A DNA stretch of 64,000 nucleotides from Alphaproteobacteria bacterium (lineage in GTDB: Bacteria > Pseudomonadota > Alphaproteobacteria > CACIAM-22H2). The position numbers and the translations under genes are program-made. Location of the stretch: the NCBI GenBank assembly GCA_016124335.1, contig WGNX01000010.1:124001-188000 (forward strand). Direction: 5' to 3'. The notes under the pieces are model-generated. The model saw only the letters and a program-made list of their open reading frames with translations, was not told where the DNA came from and did no database searches. Positions 11,751 to 22,165 of the stretch are shown here, piece by piece (position 1 is the stretch's first letter; every line of letters starts with the position of its first letter).

Positions 11751-12738
11751 TCCGGCACAAATGAAGATCGCCGCCACGACGTTGGCAGTGGCACTTGCCG
11801 TTGCGCTAGGCGAGCTGGCCAGCGACGACGTACTGGTGCAGATGCGGCATCCGATGGTCGCTCTGGGCGCGCTGGTGCTGGCGGTGGCATCGGCCGTGGC
11901 TCTCGGGATCGAATTCGGTCGCGGCGAGGCCGGCGAAACCGGTCCATCGGCAGCAAACGCATCGCCGTCGCGCCCGGTCGAACCGGGACCGGGTCAGGCC
12001 CGCTTCGATGCCATGTCGCGGGCCGAAACCGAATTCCTGGCCAACATGAGCCACGAACTGCGCACGCCGCTGAATGCCGTGATCGGCTTCGCCGAGCTGA
12101 TCCTGGACGGGGCCCACACTCAGCCGGCCAACCCGCGCCACGTTGCCTACGCCCGCCACATTCGCGCCGGCGGCGAGCAGGTGCTGTCGATCGTCGACGC
12201 CATTCTGGATATGTCCCAGCTTGCAGCCGGACAGGTAAAACTGCGGCCGCGCCGCGTCGAGCCGCGCGCCGTGGCCGAGGAATGCGCCCGATCGGTTGCC
12301 GCACAGGCCGAGGCGGCTCGGGTCGAGCTGGAGGTGCGGCCGACGACGGCCTCTCCGTTCTCGGCGGACCCGGCCTGTCTCGCCCAGGCACTGACAAACC
12401 TGATGTCGAACGCCGTCAAGTTCACCCGACCGGGCGGCCGCGTCAGCATCTGCGCCACCGACTGCGAGCACGATGCGATCGCTTTCGAAGTGTCCGATAC
12501 CGGCATCGGCATGACGCCCGGAGAGATCGCCATCGCAATGCAGCCGTTCCGCACGGTCGAAAGTTCGATGACACGCCTGCGCGGCGGTGTCGGGCTCGGG
12601 CTTACGCTGGCGGAGCGTCTCGTGCGACTGCACGGCGGCAAGCTTCGCATCGACAGTCGACCGGGGTACGGCACAACGGTCAGAGCAATCCTGCCGCGGG
12701 TACTTCCGACCGATCCGACGCGAGGTGGAGAACCATGA
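11743..12738 (+). CDS. Membrane histidine kinase (HisKA + HATPase)
   Basis: FLANMSHELRTPLNAVIGFAELIL; LTNLMSNAVKFT; DTGIGMTPGE; two N-terminal TM segments. Confidence 0.88.
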   Translation: MRSPAQMKIAATTLAVALAVALGELASDDVLVQMRHPMVALGALVLAVASAVALGIEFGRGEAGETGPSAANASPSRPVEPGPGQARFDAMSRAETEFLANMSHELRTPLNAVIGFAELILDGAHTQPANPRHVAYARHIRAGGEQVLSIVDAILDMSQLAAGQVKLRPRRVEPRAVAEECARSVAAQAEAARVELEVRPTTASPFSADPACLAQALTNLMSNAVKFTRPGGRVSICATDCEHDAIAFEVSDTGIGMTPGEIAIAMQPFRTVESSMTRLRGGVGLGLTLAERLVRLHGGKLRIDSRPGYGTTVRAILPRVLPTDPTRGGEP

Positions 12739-14009
12739 CTATAGTTCGAACCAGCCTGAAGAAACTGGGGAGCATGCTGCTCTCCCTGACCGCCGAAGCC
12801 AAAACGCACGAAGCAACCGCGGAAGCCAAACCGTCGCGGTCGTTGGGCCAGATGCGCAGGCCGAACGCGACGACGGTGATGGCTGGAAGCATCCAGTTTC
12901 TCGGCATGACGGAGATCAAGGAGCGCCTGGGCGCGCGGTGGGATGCCGTGGCGGACATCGCCGGCAAGGTTGCGGAGCAGACCATCCGGCGACACATCTC
13001 GATCGAGGATGCCTACCAGCGTCAAGGCGCAGATGCGTTCGTGCTTTGCTTCGCCTCGCCTGACCGGGCGCACGCCGAGGCCAAAACACGGAGGATTGCG
13101 GAGGACATCGCCACGGTGCTCGCCCGGCAGGCGCCGCAAGCCGGCTTCCGGATCGACCATACCGTCGCCGAAATGAAGTGGGCCGATATCGACAACGGCG
13201 AGGCGGACCTGATCGCCGAACAGATCGCCAAGGAGCTGCGCCAGATCCGCGAGAGGGCCGAAGTCGCCGCTCGGGCCTGGCGAAACGAGCTGATACGCAA
13301 TGCCGGCGTCCGCTTCGGCCCAATCTGGCACCCGCCGCGTCGTACCGTCGCGTGCTACCGCGCAATGCTGAACGAGCAAACCGGCACGCACGCCCTGCAG
13401 CGCCTGTCCGGCATCACGTCGCCGAAGGAACTGAAAAGCACGCTGCACGAGCTCAACTGCCTCGTCGTCGGCCGGGCAATCAAGGCTCTCGACGCGCTGC
13501 TGCACGCTGGCGGCATGGCGCAGATCCTCGTTCCAGTAAACTTCAACTCGCTAAACGACCGCACGGCGCGCGAGAAGTACCTCAACCTCTGCCGGGACAT
13601 CCCCGAGAACTACCAGCGCCTGATCCTGTTCGAGGTGCACGGTGCGCCCCCCGGGACACCGATCTCCCGCCTCATCGAGGTCGCACTTACGCTCAAGCTT
13701 TTCGGTCACGGCGTGCTGGTGGAGTTGCCGGCGACCAGCAGCCGGCTTCAGGATCTGGCGTCGGTGGGGCTGTTCGGCCTGTCGGTCGATGCGAGGTCGC
13801 TGCCGCGCGATTGCGGACAGGCCGCGACGGTACTGACGCGCCTGGGCGCCGCAGCAGCCACTTTCAACCTGAAAGTGTTCGTGCACGGCGCCGATACGGT
13901 GGGAATGCTCGATGCGGCGCAGAACGCGCACGCCGACTATATCGACGGCCGCGCAGTCGCCATGCCCCTCACTGAGCCCAAGACCGCCTATCACTGGTCG
14001 CCGCACTAG
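12735..14009 (+). CDS. Degenerate GGDEF-EAL-like signalling protein
   Basis: [11 protein letters not shown] in GGDEF position; ACYRAML...[10 protein letters not shown]...[10 protein letters not shown]...[16 protein letters not shown]...GLSVDAR in EAL register; ATGA overlap with the kinase gene. Confidence 0.6.
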   Translation: MTIVRTSLKKLGSMLLSLTAEAKTHEATAEAKPSRSLGQMRRPNATTVMAGSIQFLGMTEIKERLGARWDAVADIAGKVAEQTIRRHISIEDAYQRQGADAFVLCFASPDRAHAEAKTRRIAEDIATVLARQAPQAGFRIDHTVAEMKWADIDNGEADLIAEQIAKELRQIRERAEVAARAWRNELIRNAGVRFGPIWHPPRRTVACYRAMLNEQTGTHALQRLSGITSPKELKSTLHELNCLVVGRAIKALDALLHAGGMAQILVPVNFNSLNDRTAREKYLNLCRDIPENYQRLILFEVHGAPPGTPISRLIEVALTLKLFGHGVLVELPATSSRLQDLASVGLFGLSVDARSLPRDCGQAATVLTRLGAAAATFNLKVFVHGADTVGMLDAAQNAHADYIDGRAVAMPLTEPKTAYHWSPH

Positions 14010-14020
14010 CGCCGGCGGAC

Positions 14021-16210
14021 CTACATGAAGCTGTAGGGATCGATGTCGATCTGCACGCGCACGGCGTCGGGGATGCGCGTCTGCGACAGCCATCCATCGA
14101 GGATCTGCTGCAAGTTGGCCTCCCGACCCGCCTTCAGCAGCAGGCGGCGGCGATGGCGGCCACGCAGGATCGCCATCGGGGCGGGGGCAGGCCCCAGCAC
14201 GCGGATGCCGGGATCGTTGGGCGCCGTGGCCCCGAGGCGGCGGGAAAGCCGTTCGACCAGCCCTTCGTCCTCGCCCGCCACGATGATCGCGGCAAGCCTT
14301 CCATAAGGTGGCCAGCCGTGGCGCTGCCGGTCGGCGCGTTCGGCCGCAAGGAAGCGTGCGCGGTCGCCGCCCACAAGCGCCTTCATCACGGCATGTTCGG
14401 GCATGTGCGTTTGCAGCAGCACCCGTCCCGGCCGTTCCGCACGACCCGCACGACCCGAAACCTGATGGAGAAGCTGCCACGTGCGTTCGCCCGCGCGCAG
14501 GTCGCCACCCGACAGGCCGAGGTCCGCATCGACCACGCCCACCAGCGTCAGCAGCGGAAAATGGTGGCCCTTCGCGACGATCTGCGTGCCGACAAGGATG
14601 TCGATCTCGCGCGCGGCCATCCGGCGCACGAATTCCTCCGCCGCCGCCGGGCCCGTCACGGTGTCCGACGTCATCACGTCGATCTTCGCGTCGGGGAACA
14701 GCGCACGCGCTTCTTCCGCCACGCGCTCGACGCCCGGCCCGCAGGCGACGAACGAATCCTCGGCCGTGCAGGCCGGGCACTGGCGCGGCAGCGGCGCGGA
14801 ATAGCCGCAATGATGGCATTGCAGGCGCGCGTGCAGGCGATGCTCGACCAGCCATGCCGTGCAGGACGGGCACTGGAGCCGGTGGCCGCACGCGCGGCAC
14901 AGCGTCAGCGGCGCATAGCCGCGCCGGTTCAAGAACAGCATCGACTGTTCGCCCGCGGCAAGCGCCTCGCGCAGTGCCGCGCGCAGCGGCTCGCTCAGGA
15001 ACGACTGGCGCGGCGGCGGAAAGCGGCGAAGGTCCACCGCCTCCACCTTCGGCAGGCTCGCCCCGCCGTGGCGCGCGGGCAGTTCGACGCACGCATAGCG
15101 CCCGCGTTCGACATTCGCGAGCGTCTCCAGCGACGGCGTGGCCGACGCGAGCACGACCGGGCAGCCTTCGAAGCGCGCGCGCACGACCGCCATGTCGCGC
15201 GCGTGGTAGATCGTGCCGTCCTCCTGCTTGAAAGCCTGCTCGTGTTCCTCGTCCACGACGACAAGGCCGAGCCGGTCGAACGGCAGGAACAGCGCCGAAC
15301 GCGCGCCCACGACGACGGGTGCTTCGCCCGCGGCGACCGCGCGCCACACGCGCGCGCGTTCGCGCGTGCCCAGCTCGGAATGCCATTGCGCGGGTTCTGC
15401 GCCGAAGCGCTGTGCGAAGCGCGCGAGCCACTGCGCACCCATCGCGATTTCCGGCAGCATCACGAGCACCTGCTTGCCGGCCGCGATCGCGGCGGCCACC
15501 GCCTCGAAATAGACTTCCGTCTTGCCCGAGCCGGTCACGCCATCGAGCAGCGTGACCGAGAAGCCCTCGCCCACGCGGCCCGCCAGAATGTCGGCGGCGG
15601 CGCGCTGCGCCTCGCTCAGGTTGGCGCGGGGATGGCCCGCATCGGGCGCCTTGGGCGCGGGCGGGTCGATCTCGTGCGTCTCCAGCCAGCCTTTTTCAAG
15701 CAGGCCCTTGACCACGCCGCCCGAAACGCCGGCCGCGCGCGCAAGCTCGGCCGCCGGCCGCGCCCCGCTGCGCGCTTCCAAGAGCGCGCGCTTGCGTGCC
15801 GGGGTCAGCACGCCCGGCTCGTCGAGTTCGGGATCGGGCGCGGAGTCCGACACCGCGACGACCGACATGCGGCGCGGCTCGACGAAGGCGTCGGGCACGC
15901 TCATCGCCATGCGCAGCACGTTGCCCAGCGGCGACATCGTGTAGGCCGCGACCCACGCGATGAATTTCCGCAAGGGCGCGCGCATCGCCGGCACGGGCAG
16001 GCGCGCCGCGACGTCTTTCAGCTTCGCCTCGTCGAGCGCCGCGTCGGGTGCATCGTCCCACACCACGCCCGTGACCGCGCGCCGCCCGAGCGGTACGCCG
16101 ACGAAATCGCCCGGCGCGTATTCGCGCCCCGGCGGCACCCGGTAGTCATAGGGCCCGAGGGGCAGCGGCAGGGCCACGCGCACGCGCATGCTGGATCGCG
16201 ACTCGGCCAT
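14021..16210 (-). CDS. priA: Primosomal protein N' (helicase)
   Basis: [32 protein letters not shown]; cysteine zinc motifs [13 protein letters not shown]. Confidence 0.97.
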   Translation of the reverse strand: MAESRSSMRVRVALPLPLGPYDYRVPPGREYAPGDFVGVPLGRRAVTGVVWDDAPDAALDEAKLKDVAARLPVPAMRAPLRKFIAWVAAYTMSPLGNVLRMAMSVPDAFVEPRRMSVVAVSDSAPDPELDEPGVLTPARKRALLEARSGARPAAELARAAGVSGGVVKGLLEKGWLETHEIDPPAPKAPDAGHPRANLSEAQRAAADILAGRVGEGFSVTLLDGVTGSGKTEVYFEAVAAAIAAGKQVLVMLPEIAMGAQWLARFAQRFGAEPAQWHSELGTRERARVWRAVAAGEAPVVVGARSALFLPFDRLGLVVVDEEHEQAFKQEDGTIYHARDMAVVRARFEGCPVVLASATPSLETLANVERGRYACVELPARHGGASLPKVEAVDLRRFPPPRQSFLSEPLRAALREALAAGEQSMLFLNRRGYAPLTLCRACGHRLQCPSCTAWLVEHRLHARLQCHHCGYSAPLPRQCPACTAEDSFVACGPGVERVAEEARALFPDAKIDVMTSDTVTGPAAAEEFVRRMAAREIDILVGTQIVAKGHHFPLLTLVGVVDADLGLSGGDLRAGERTWQLLHQVSGRAGRAERPGRVLLQTHMPEHAVMKALVGGDRARFLAAERADRQRHGWPPYGRLAAIIVAGEDEGLVERLSRRLGATAPNDPGIRVLGPAPAPMAILRGRHRRRLLLKAGREANLQQILDGWLSQTRIPDAVRVQIDIDPYSFM

Positions 16211-16255
16211 CGGCTAGACTCTGGCCGTTTCGAGTCGCGAGGCAAAGCGCTTCAG

Positions 16256-16912
16256 ATGAAATTCTTCGTCGACACTGCCGAAATCTCGGAAATCCGCGAA
16301 CTTGCCGCCACCGGCCTCGTCGATGGCGTGACGACGAACCCGTCGCTGATCGCGAAGTCCGGCCGCAAATTCCTCGATGTCGTCGCCGAGATCTGCTCGG
16401 TCGTCCCCGGCCCCGTCAGCGCCGAGGTCGTGTCGAACGATTTCGAGACGATGCTGAAGGAAGGCAAGAAGCTCGCCGCCATCGCCAAGAACATCGCGGT
16501 CAAGGTGCCGCTGACGGTCGACGGCCTCAAGACCTGCAAGGCGCTCGCCGACGCGGGCACGATGGTCAACGTCACGCTGTGCTTCAGCCCCGCGCAGGCG
16601 ATCCTTGCCGCGAAGGCCGGCGCCGCGTTCGTCTCGCCCTTCGTGGGCCGGCTCGACGACGTTGGCACCGACGGCATGCAGCTCATCGCCGACATCTGCC
16701 AGATCTACGCGCAGTACCCCACTTTCCGCACCGAAGTGCTCGTCGCCTCGGTGCGCGGACCCATGCATATCGTGGAAGCCGCCAAGCTCGGCGCGCATGT
16801 CGCCACGATGCCGCCCAGCGTGCTCAAGCAGCTCTTCGGTCATCCGTTGACCGACAAGGGCCTCGCCCAGTTCAACGCGGACTGGAAGAAGACCGGCCAG
16901 TCCCTCCTCTAG
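16256..16912 (+). CDS. tal: Transaldolase / fructose-6-phosphate aldolase family
   Basis: [36 protein letters not shown]; catalytic IAVKVPLT. Confidence 0.95.
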   Translation: MKFFVDTAEISEIRELAATGLVDGVTTNPSLIAKSGRKFLDVVAEICSVVPGPVSAEVVSNDFETMLKEGKKLAAIAKNIAVKVPLTVDGLKTCKALADAGTMVNVTLCFSPAQAILAAKAGAAFVSPFVGRLDDVGTDGMQLIADICQIYAQYPTFRTEVLVASVRGPMHIVEAAKLGAHVATMPPSVLKQLFGHPLTDKGLAQFNADWKKTGQSLL

Positions 16913-16939
16913 CCGGAAGCAAGGGAGAACCCTTCGATC

Positions 16940-17659
16940 ATGGCCGAGACCGACAGCGCAAACGCCCTCGCCGGCCCGCCCCCGCCTACGGGTGCGGCCG
17001 TGGCCGAGTATCTGCGCCGCCATCCCGACTTCCTGATCGAACATCCCGACCTGCTGTGGATCCTGACGCCGCCCTCGCAGCGCTCGGAAAACGGCGTGGT
17101 CGACATGCAGCGCTACATGCTCGAGCGCATGCGCACCGACCTTGCCAAGATCACCGCCGCACAGGCCGAGCTGATCGCCACCTCGCGCGCGAACCTCGCC
17201 ACGCAAGGCCGCATCCATGCGGCCGTGCTGTCGGTGCTGACCGCCAAATCGCTGCCGCACTGCATCGATACGATCGCGGTCGACCTGCCCATGCATCTGG
17301 AAGTCGACGCCATCGGGCTGGGCTTCGAATCGATCGAGAGCGCCGCCCCCGGCGAGACGGCGCAGAACCTGCGCATCCTGCCGCGCGGCACGGTCGACCG
17401 CCTGATGGGCGAGCGGCGCGACATCCTGCTGCTGGCCGACGAGCCGGGCGACAGTTCGCTCTACGGCGGCGCGTCGACGCTCGTGCGCAGCCAGGCGCTG
17501 CTGCGTCTGCAGCTGAAGCGCGACATGCCGCCGGGCATCCTTGCCTTCGGCGCGCGCACGACATCGAAATTCCATCCCGGCCAGGGCACGGAACTTCTCA
17601 ATTTCCTCGGCCGCACGGTCGAGGCCAGCCTGCGCGGATGGCTGTCGCGCGGCAATTGA
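16940..17659 (+). CDS. DUF484 family protein
   Basis: VAEYLRRHPDFLIEHPDLL..., directly upstream of xerC as commonly seen. Confidence 0.88.
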   Translation: MAETDSANALAGPPPPTGAAVAEYLRRHPDFLIEHPDLLWILTPPSQRSENGVVDMQRYMLERMRTDLAKITAAQAELIATSRANLATQGRIHAAVLSVLTAKSLPHCIDTIAVDLPMHLEVDAIGLGFESIESAAPGETAQNLRILPRGTVDRLMGERRDILLLADEPGDSSLYGGASTLVRSQALLRLQLKRDMPPGILAFGARTTSKFHPGQGTELLNFLGRTVEASLRGWLSRGN

Positions 17660-18594
17660 CGCCCGGTTTCGCGGCGGCGGCCGATCTGCTGCCCGCGATC
17701 GAACGCTGGCAGGCGGCATTGCGCGACGAAAAACGCGCCTCGCGCCACACGCTGTCGAACTACACGCGCGACCTTTCCGATTTCCTGTCCTTCCTTCAGG
17801 ACCATCTGGGCGAGCCGCCCACGCTGGCCGCCCTCTCGGCGCTGAAGCCCGCCGACCTGCGCGGCTTCCTTGCCCGCCGCATGCAGGCGGGCCTCAAGGC
17901 GACGTCGAACGCCCGCGCCCTTTCGGCGCTACGCGGCTTCTTCCGTTTCCTCGACCGGCAGGGGCTGGCGTCGAACGCGCATGTCGGCGCGCTGCGCGGG
18001 CCGCGCCTGCCCAAGAGCGTGCCCAAGGCGCTGCATGCCGAGGATGCGGGTGCGCTTCTCGATGCCGCGGATATCGGGGCATCGGCCCCGTGGATCGAGG
18101 CGCGCGACCGCGCCGTGCTGGCCCTTCTCTACGGGGCGGGCCTGCGCATCGACGAAGCGCTGTCGCTGGACCGCGGCGTGCTGCCGCTGGGCGAGATGCT
18201 CCGCGTGATCGGCAAGGGCCGCAAGGCGCGCGACGTGCCGCTGCTGGCGCGGGTGCGCGAACTCGTCGAAACCTATGCGCGCCAATGTCCGTTCAAGGGC
18301 GGGGCGAAGGATGCGCTGTTCGTGGGCGCACGCGGCAAGCGGCTCAATGCCGGCATCGTGCAGGCCAAGGTGCGCATGCTGCGCGACACGCTGGGCCTGC
18401 CCGAAACCGCCACGCCGCATGCGCTGCGCCATTCCTTCGCCACGCACCTGCTGGGTGCCGGCGCCGATCTCCGCGCGATCCAGGAGCTGCTGGGTCACGC
18501 CTCGCTTTCCACCACGCAGCGCTATACGGATGTCGACGCCGAACGGCTGATCGACGTCTATGCCGCCGCACATCCGCGCGCGCGCAGCACATGA
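17638..18594 (+). CDS. xerC: Tyrosine recombinase XerC-like
   Basis: TPHALRHSFATHLLGAGADLRAIQELLGHASLSTTQRYTDVD (R-H-R-H/Y signature). Confidence 0.93.
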   Translation: MAVARQLTPGFAAAADLLPAIERWQAALRDEKRASRHTLSNYTRDLSDFLSFLQDHLGEPPTLAALSALKPADLRGFLARRMQAGLKATSNARALSALRGFFRFLDRQGLASNAHVGALRGPRLPKSVPKALHAEDAGALLDAADIGASAPWIEARDRAVLALLYGAGLRIDEALSLDRGVLPLGEMLRVIGKGRKARDVPLLARVRELVETYARQCPFKGGAKDALFVGARGKRLNAGIVQAKVRMLRDTLGLPETATPHALRHSFATHLLGAGADLRAIQELLGHASLSTTQRYTDVDAERLIDVYAAAHPRARST

Positions 18595-19211
18595 CCGCGG
18601 AAGCCGCCGCCGTTTCGAGCCTTCTCCTCGAATTGCGCGCGCGGGGCCGCGAGCGCGTGCGCATCGCCGACCTGATCGAGGCACTCGACCACCGCGCCTT
18701 CGGTGCGGCGATGCTCCTCTTCGCCCTTCCCAACGCCGTGGGCATCGGCACGATTCCGGGCGTATCCACGCTGTTCGGCGTGCCGCAGATCGTGCTCGCC
18801 TTCCAGATGATCCTCGGCTTCGAGCGCCCGCGCCTGCCCGCCTGGCTGCTGGAACGTTCGATCGCACGCAAGGATTTCGAAACGTTCGTCGATCGGGGCG
18901 TGCCCCATCTCCAGCGCCTCGAACGCCATCTGAAACCGCGCCTGACGGCCCTTGCCGAAGGCCGCTTCGAGCGCGTCCTGGGCCTCGTCTTCCTCGTGAT
19001 GGCGACGATCGTTTCGCTGCCGATCCCGTTTGGCAACCAGCCGCCCGCGGTCGCGATGGCGCTGGTTGCACTTGGCCAGGTCGCGCGCGACGGCGCGTTC
19101 GTCGCGGTCGGGCTGGTTGCCGGCATCTTCGCGCTGGCGATCGCGCTGGCGGTCGTCGCCGGGGGTGCAGCCGTGATCTGGCTCGCAATCCAGCACCTGT
19201 TCGGGGGATAG
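18591..19211 (+). CDS. ExoD-family exopolysaccharide synthesis membrane protein
   Basis: FGAAMLLFALPNAVGIGTIPGVSTLFGVPQIVLAFQMILG; hydrophobic C-terminus. Confidence 0.85.
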   Translation: MTAEAAAVSSLLLELRARGRERVRIADLIEALDHRAFGAAMLLFALPNAVGIGTIPGVSTLFGVPQIVLAFQMILGFERPRLPAWLLERSIARKDFETFVDRGVPHLQRLERHLKPRLTALAEGRFERVLGLVFLVMATIVSLPIPFGNQPPAVAMALVALGQVARDGAFVAVGLVAGIFALAIALAVVAGGAAVIWLAIQHLFGG

Positions 19212-19213
19212 GG

Positions 19214-19855
19214 ATGAAGATCTATGGCGGGCCGGGCACGGCGGTGATGGCGCCGGCGGCGATCCTTGAGGAAATCGGTATCGGCTATGACTGGATCTCG
19301 ATGGACATGGAGGCCGGCGCCGCGCGCGACCCGGAATACCTGAAGCTCAACTCGAAGGGCCGCGTGCCGGTGCTGATCGACGACGGGTTCCTTTTGACCG
19401 AATCGGCCGCGATCTGCCTCCACCTCGCCGAGAAATTCCCGCAAGCCGGCCTTCTGCCTGCACCCGGCACGCGCGAACGCGCGCGCGCCTATGAGTGGAT
19501 GCTGTTCCTTTCGAACACGCTGCAGCCCACGCTGATGGACTGGTTCCATCCCGATTGGGTCCACGCCGACCCGGCTGCACACGCGGCGATCCAGGCGCAG
19601 GCCGGCGAACGGCTCCTCCGGCATTTCGATCATATCGACGCCACGCTTGCCGGGCGCGGAAAGCCCTATTGCCTGGGGGCGGCCGTATCGGTCGCCGATT
19701 TCTACGTGCACATGCTTGCCCGCTGGTCGCGCCACCAGAAGCGCCCGGCCTACGCCTGGCCCGCGATCAAGCGCCTCACCGACGCGATGAAAACGCGCCC
19801 GTCCGTCATACGGATGATGGCGCGGCAGGGGATCGAAGAAGCCGCGATGGCCTGA
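19214..19855 (+). CDS. Glutathione S-transferase family protein
   Basis: Thioredoxin-like N-terminus KLNSKGRVPVLIDDGFLLTESAAICLHLAEKF. Confidence 0.9.
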   Translation: MKIYGGPGTAVMAPAAILEEIGIGYDWISMDMEAGAARDPEYLKLNSKGRVPVLIDDGFLLTESAAICLHLAEKFPQAGLLPAPGTRERARAYEWMLFLSNTLQPTLMDWFHPDWVHADPAAHAAIQAQAGERLLRHFDHIDATLAGRGKPYCLGAAVSVADFYVHMLARWSRHQKRPAYAWPAIKRLTDAMKTRPSVIRMMARQGIEEAAMA

Positions 19856-19954
19856 CGGCTTACGCGCGCGCAACGCTGCCCCGAACGGCGCGCAGTTCTT
19901 GGCCGGTGCGGATCGGCTAGGATGCCGGGAACGCGAGGAAACAGGGCCCGAACC

Positions 19955-21178
19955 ATGAGCGACAGCAGCACCCACGACTGGGCGCATCACTATGCCGGCC
20001 GCACGCGCGGCATGCAGGCTTCCGAAATCCGCGAACTGCTGAAGGTTCTCGAAGATCCGGCGATCATCTCGTTCGCCGGCGGTATCCCCGACCCCACGCT
20101 TTTCCCGACGGCCGAAATCAGTGCCGCCTATGCGGCCGCCCTGTCGAACCCGGAAAAGAGCAGCGGCGCGCTGCAATATTCGGTCAGCGAAGGCTACGGG
20201 CCGCTGCGCGACTGGATCGTCGGCTACATGGGCACGCGCGGTATCGCCTGCACGCGCGACAACGTGATGATCGTCACGGGCTCGCAGCAGGGGCTCGATC
20301 TTCTGGGCAAGCTTTTCATCGGCGGCGGCGACACGGTGCTGGTCGAACGGCCAACCTATATGGGCGCGCTCCAGGCTTTCGGGCCGTGCGAACCCAACTA
20401 CGACGACCTGCTGCCCGGTTCCAATGCGACGGCGGCTTCGCTTTCCGAACGCGCGAAATCGCGTGGCGGGCGCGTGGCGGCGGCCTATTGCGTGCCGGAT
20501 TTCGCCAACCCGACCGGCGTTTCGATGACGACGGCAGGCCGCGAGAAGCTGCTCGACCTGTGCGCCGAACTCGACGTGCCGCTGTTCGAGGATGCGGCCT
20601 ACGAAGCGCTGCGCTATGACGGCCCGGCCTATCCCTCGTGCCTGGAACTCGACATCCGCCGCACCGGCGGAATCGATGCCTCGCGCGTGCTCTATTGCGG
20701 CACATTCTCGAAGACGATCTCGCCCGGCCTGCGCGTGGGCTGGGTGTGCGGGGCGAAGGACCCGATCCGCAAGCTCGTGCTGGCCAAGCAGGCCGGCGAC
20801 CTGCACAGCGCCACGATCAACCAGATGGTGATCCACGATGTCGTCGGGCGCTGCTACGACAGCCAAGTCGCCAAGGTGCGTGACGCCTATCGCATCAAGC
20901 GCGATGCGATGCTCGCCGCGCTTGACCGCCACATGCCCAAGGGCACGGAATGGACGAAGCCGGATGGCGGCATGTTCGTGTGGGTGACGCTTGCCGCCGG
21001 CCGCGATGCCGGTGCCTTGCTGCCGGTGGCGATCAAGCGCGAGCAGGTGGCCTATGTGCCCGGCCGCGCTTTCCACGCCACGGGCGGCGGGGAAAACACG
21101 CTACGCCTCAATTTCTCGATGCCAACGGTCGAGCGCATCGAGGCGGGCATCGCCCGTCTCGGCAAGCTGTTCGCTTAG
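19955..21178 (+). CDS. PLP-dependent aminotransferase (class I, 2-aminoadipate aminotransferase-like)
   Basis: IISFAGGIPDPTLFP; YCGTFSKTISPGLRVGW Schiff-base Lys motif. Confidence 0.92.
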   Translation: MSDSSTHDWAHHYAGRTRGMQASEIRELLKVLEDPAIISFAGGIPDPTLFPTAEISAAYAAALSNPEKSSGALQYSVSEGYGPLRDWIVGYMGTRGIACTRDNVMIVTGSQQGLDLLGKLFIGGGDTVLVERPTYMGALQAFGPCEPNYDDLLPGSNATAASLSERAKSRGGRVAAAYCVPDFANPTGVSMTTAGREKLLDLCAELDVPLFEDAAYEALRYDGPAYPSCLELDIRRTGGIDASRVLYCGTFSKTISPGLRVGWVCGAKDPIRKLVLAKQAGDLHSATINQMVIHDVVGRCYDSQVAKVRDAYRIKRDAMLAALDRHMPKGTEWTKPDGGMFVWVTLAAGRDAGALLPVAIKREQVAYVPGRAFHATGGGENTLRLNFSMPTVERIEAGIARLGKLFA

Positions 21179-21193
21179 CGGCCATTATCGCCA

Positions 21194-22087
21194 CTACGTC
21201 GCAAATTCACGAACTCCGCCAGTTACAAAGGAAGCAACTTCTGTAAAGTTGTTCTCTGCAATGTAATCTGGTTTGATGGCTTGAGTTGCTTTGCTTAGCT
21301 CTCGTTCACGAACGACGTCCTCATCGGTCCAGTGCGTAACTCGAACGAGTTTCTCATACGCGCCAATCGCATGCCGAGTTCCATACTTAGCCCAAACCGC
21401 AGTGACGCCGACATCCTTGGCCATTTTGACATCACGGGTAATGCTATCTCCTACGTAAGCCGCTTCATGCGGCGCTACGTTGAAGTCGGCGAGAATCTCT
21501 CTAAGTACATGCGGATCCGGCTTGCGCCTGTGCCGTTTCAACTGGTGGAATTGTCTCGCCACTAAGGCGTCAAATTTCTCAGAGCTATTTTTTGAAGTCG
21601 GATGCGATTGGCCGGATGTTTCGCGGCAATAAACCATAGAAAAAAATCCGATCAAATTTAGCCTCTCCAATCGCAGCTTAGCCGCGTACGCGTTGCTTTC
21701 TGTATGACCAACAATCAGCGCTCCGCTTTCCTCAATTTTTCTCAAGCCGGCGCCAACACCCGGATATTCCTTCAGCTCCCTAATTCTAACGCTGTTAAAT
21801 TTGTGAAACGCTGAATCAAGGATGGCCTTCAACTCGTCGCGATTTTTCCCGGGAAACCGGGACAAAACGGTTCTTGTTTCAAGAAGTGCAAACGGGTGTT
21901 CCGAATCGTGCCAACGCCGATGTACATTGCGCAAGTCGTCAAGCAAAATTTCTCGGTCGCAAGCAAGGATTTCCACAGCCTCATCAACCATAGCATAAAA
22001 TGATGCAACAAAAAAGCTCACCCAATCATAAAGGGTGTTATCTAAATCACAAATTAGTAGTCTGTATGAACGATCCAACTGAATCAT
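21194..22087 (-). CDS. HAD-superfamily hydrolase in low-GC island
   Basis: LLICDLDNTLYDW (DxD motif I), IVGHTES, KPDPHVL, AAYVGDSITRDVKMAKDVGVTAVWAKYG; ORF opens at 22165, likely start M at 22087. Confidence 0.82.
   Translation of the reverse strand: MIQLDRSYRLLICDLDNTLYDWVSFFVASFYAMVDEAVEILACDREILLDDLRNVHRRWHDSEHPFALLETRTVLSRFPGKNRDELKAILDSAFHKFNSVRIRELKEYPGVGAGLRKIEESGALIVGHTESNAYAAKLRLERLNLIGFFSMVYCRETSGQSHPTSKNSSEKFDALVARQFHQLKRHRRKPDPHVLREILADFNVAPHEAAYVGDSITRDVKMAKDVGVTAVWAKYGTRHAIGAYEKLVRVTHWTDEDVVRERELSKATQAIKPDYIAENNFTEVASFVTGGVREFAT
21200..21207 (+). repeat. Direct repeat copy 1, CGCAAATT, at left edge of island
   Basis: Identical octamer at 22861-22868. Confidence 0.35.
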
Positions 22088-22165
22088 TCCCCTAATTAGG
22101 CTCGTCACGATTCCACGCCCAACATCCCAGCAATAGGCGCATGAAACATAGTTTAAGAAAAACAA

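Noticed and set aside
14153-16255. Upstream part of the 919-aa plus-strand ORF ending in the transaldolase
   Set aside because: Antisense to priA; only the C-terminal 218 aa (from 16256) is the real gene
17638-18594. Tyrosine recombinase as marker of an integrated element
   Set aside because: It is XerC-type in the usual DUF484-xerC context, with no att sites or cargo genes around it
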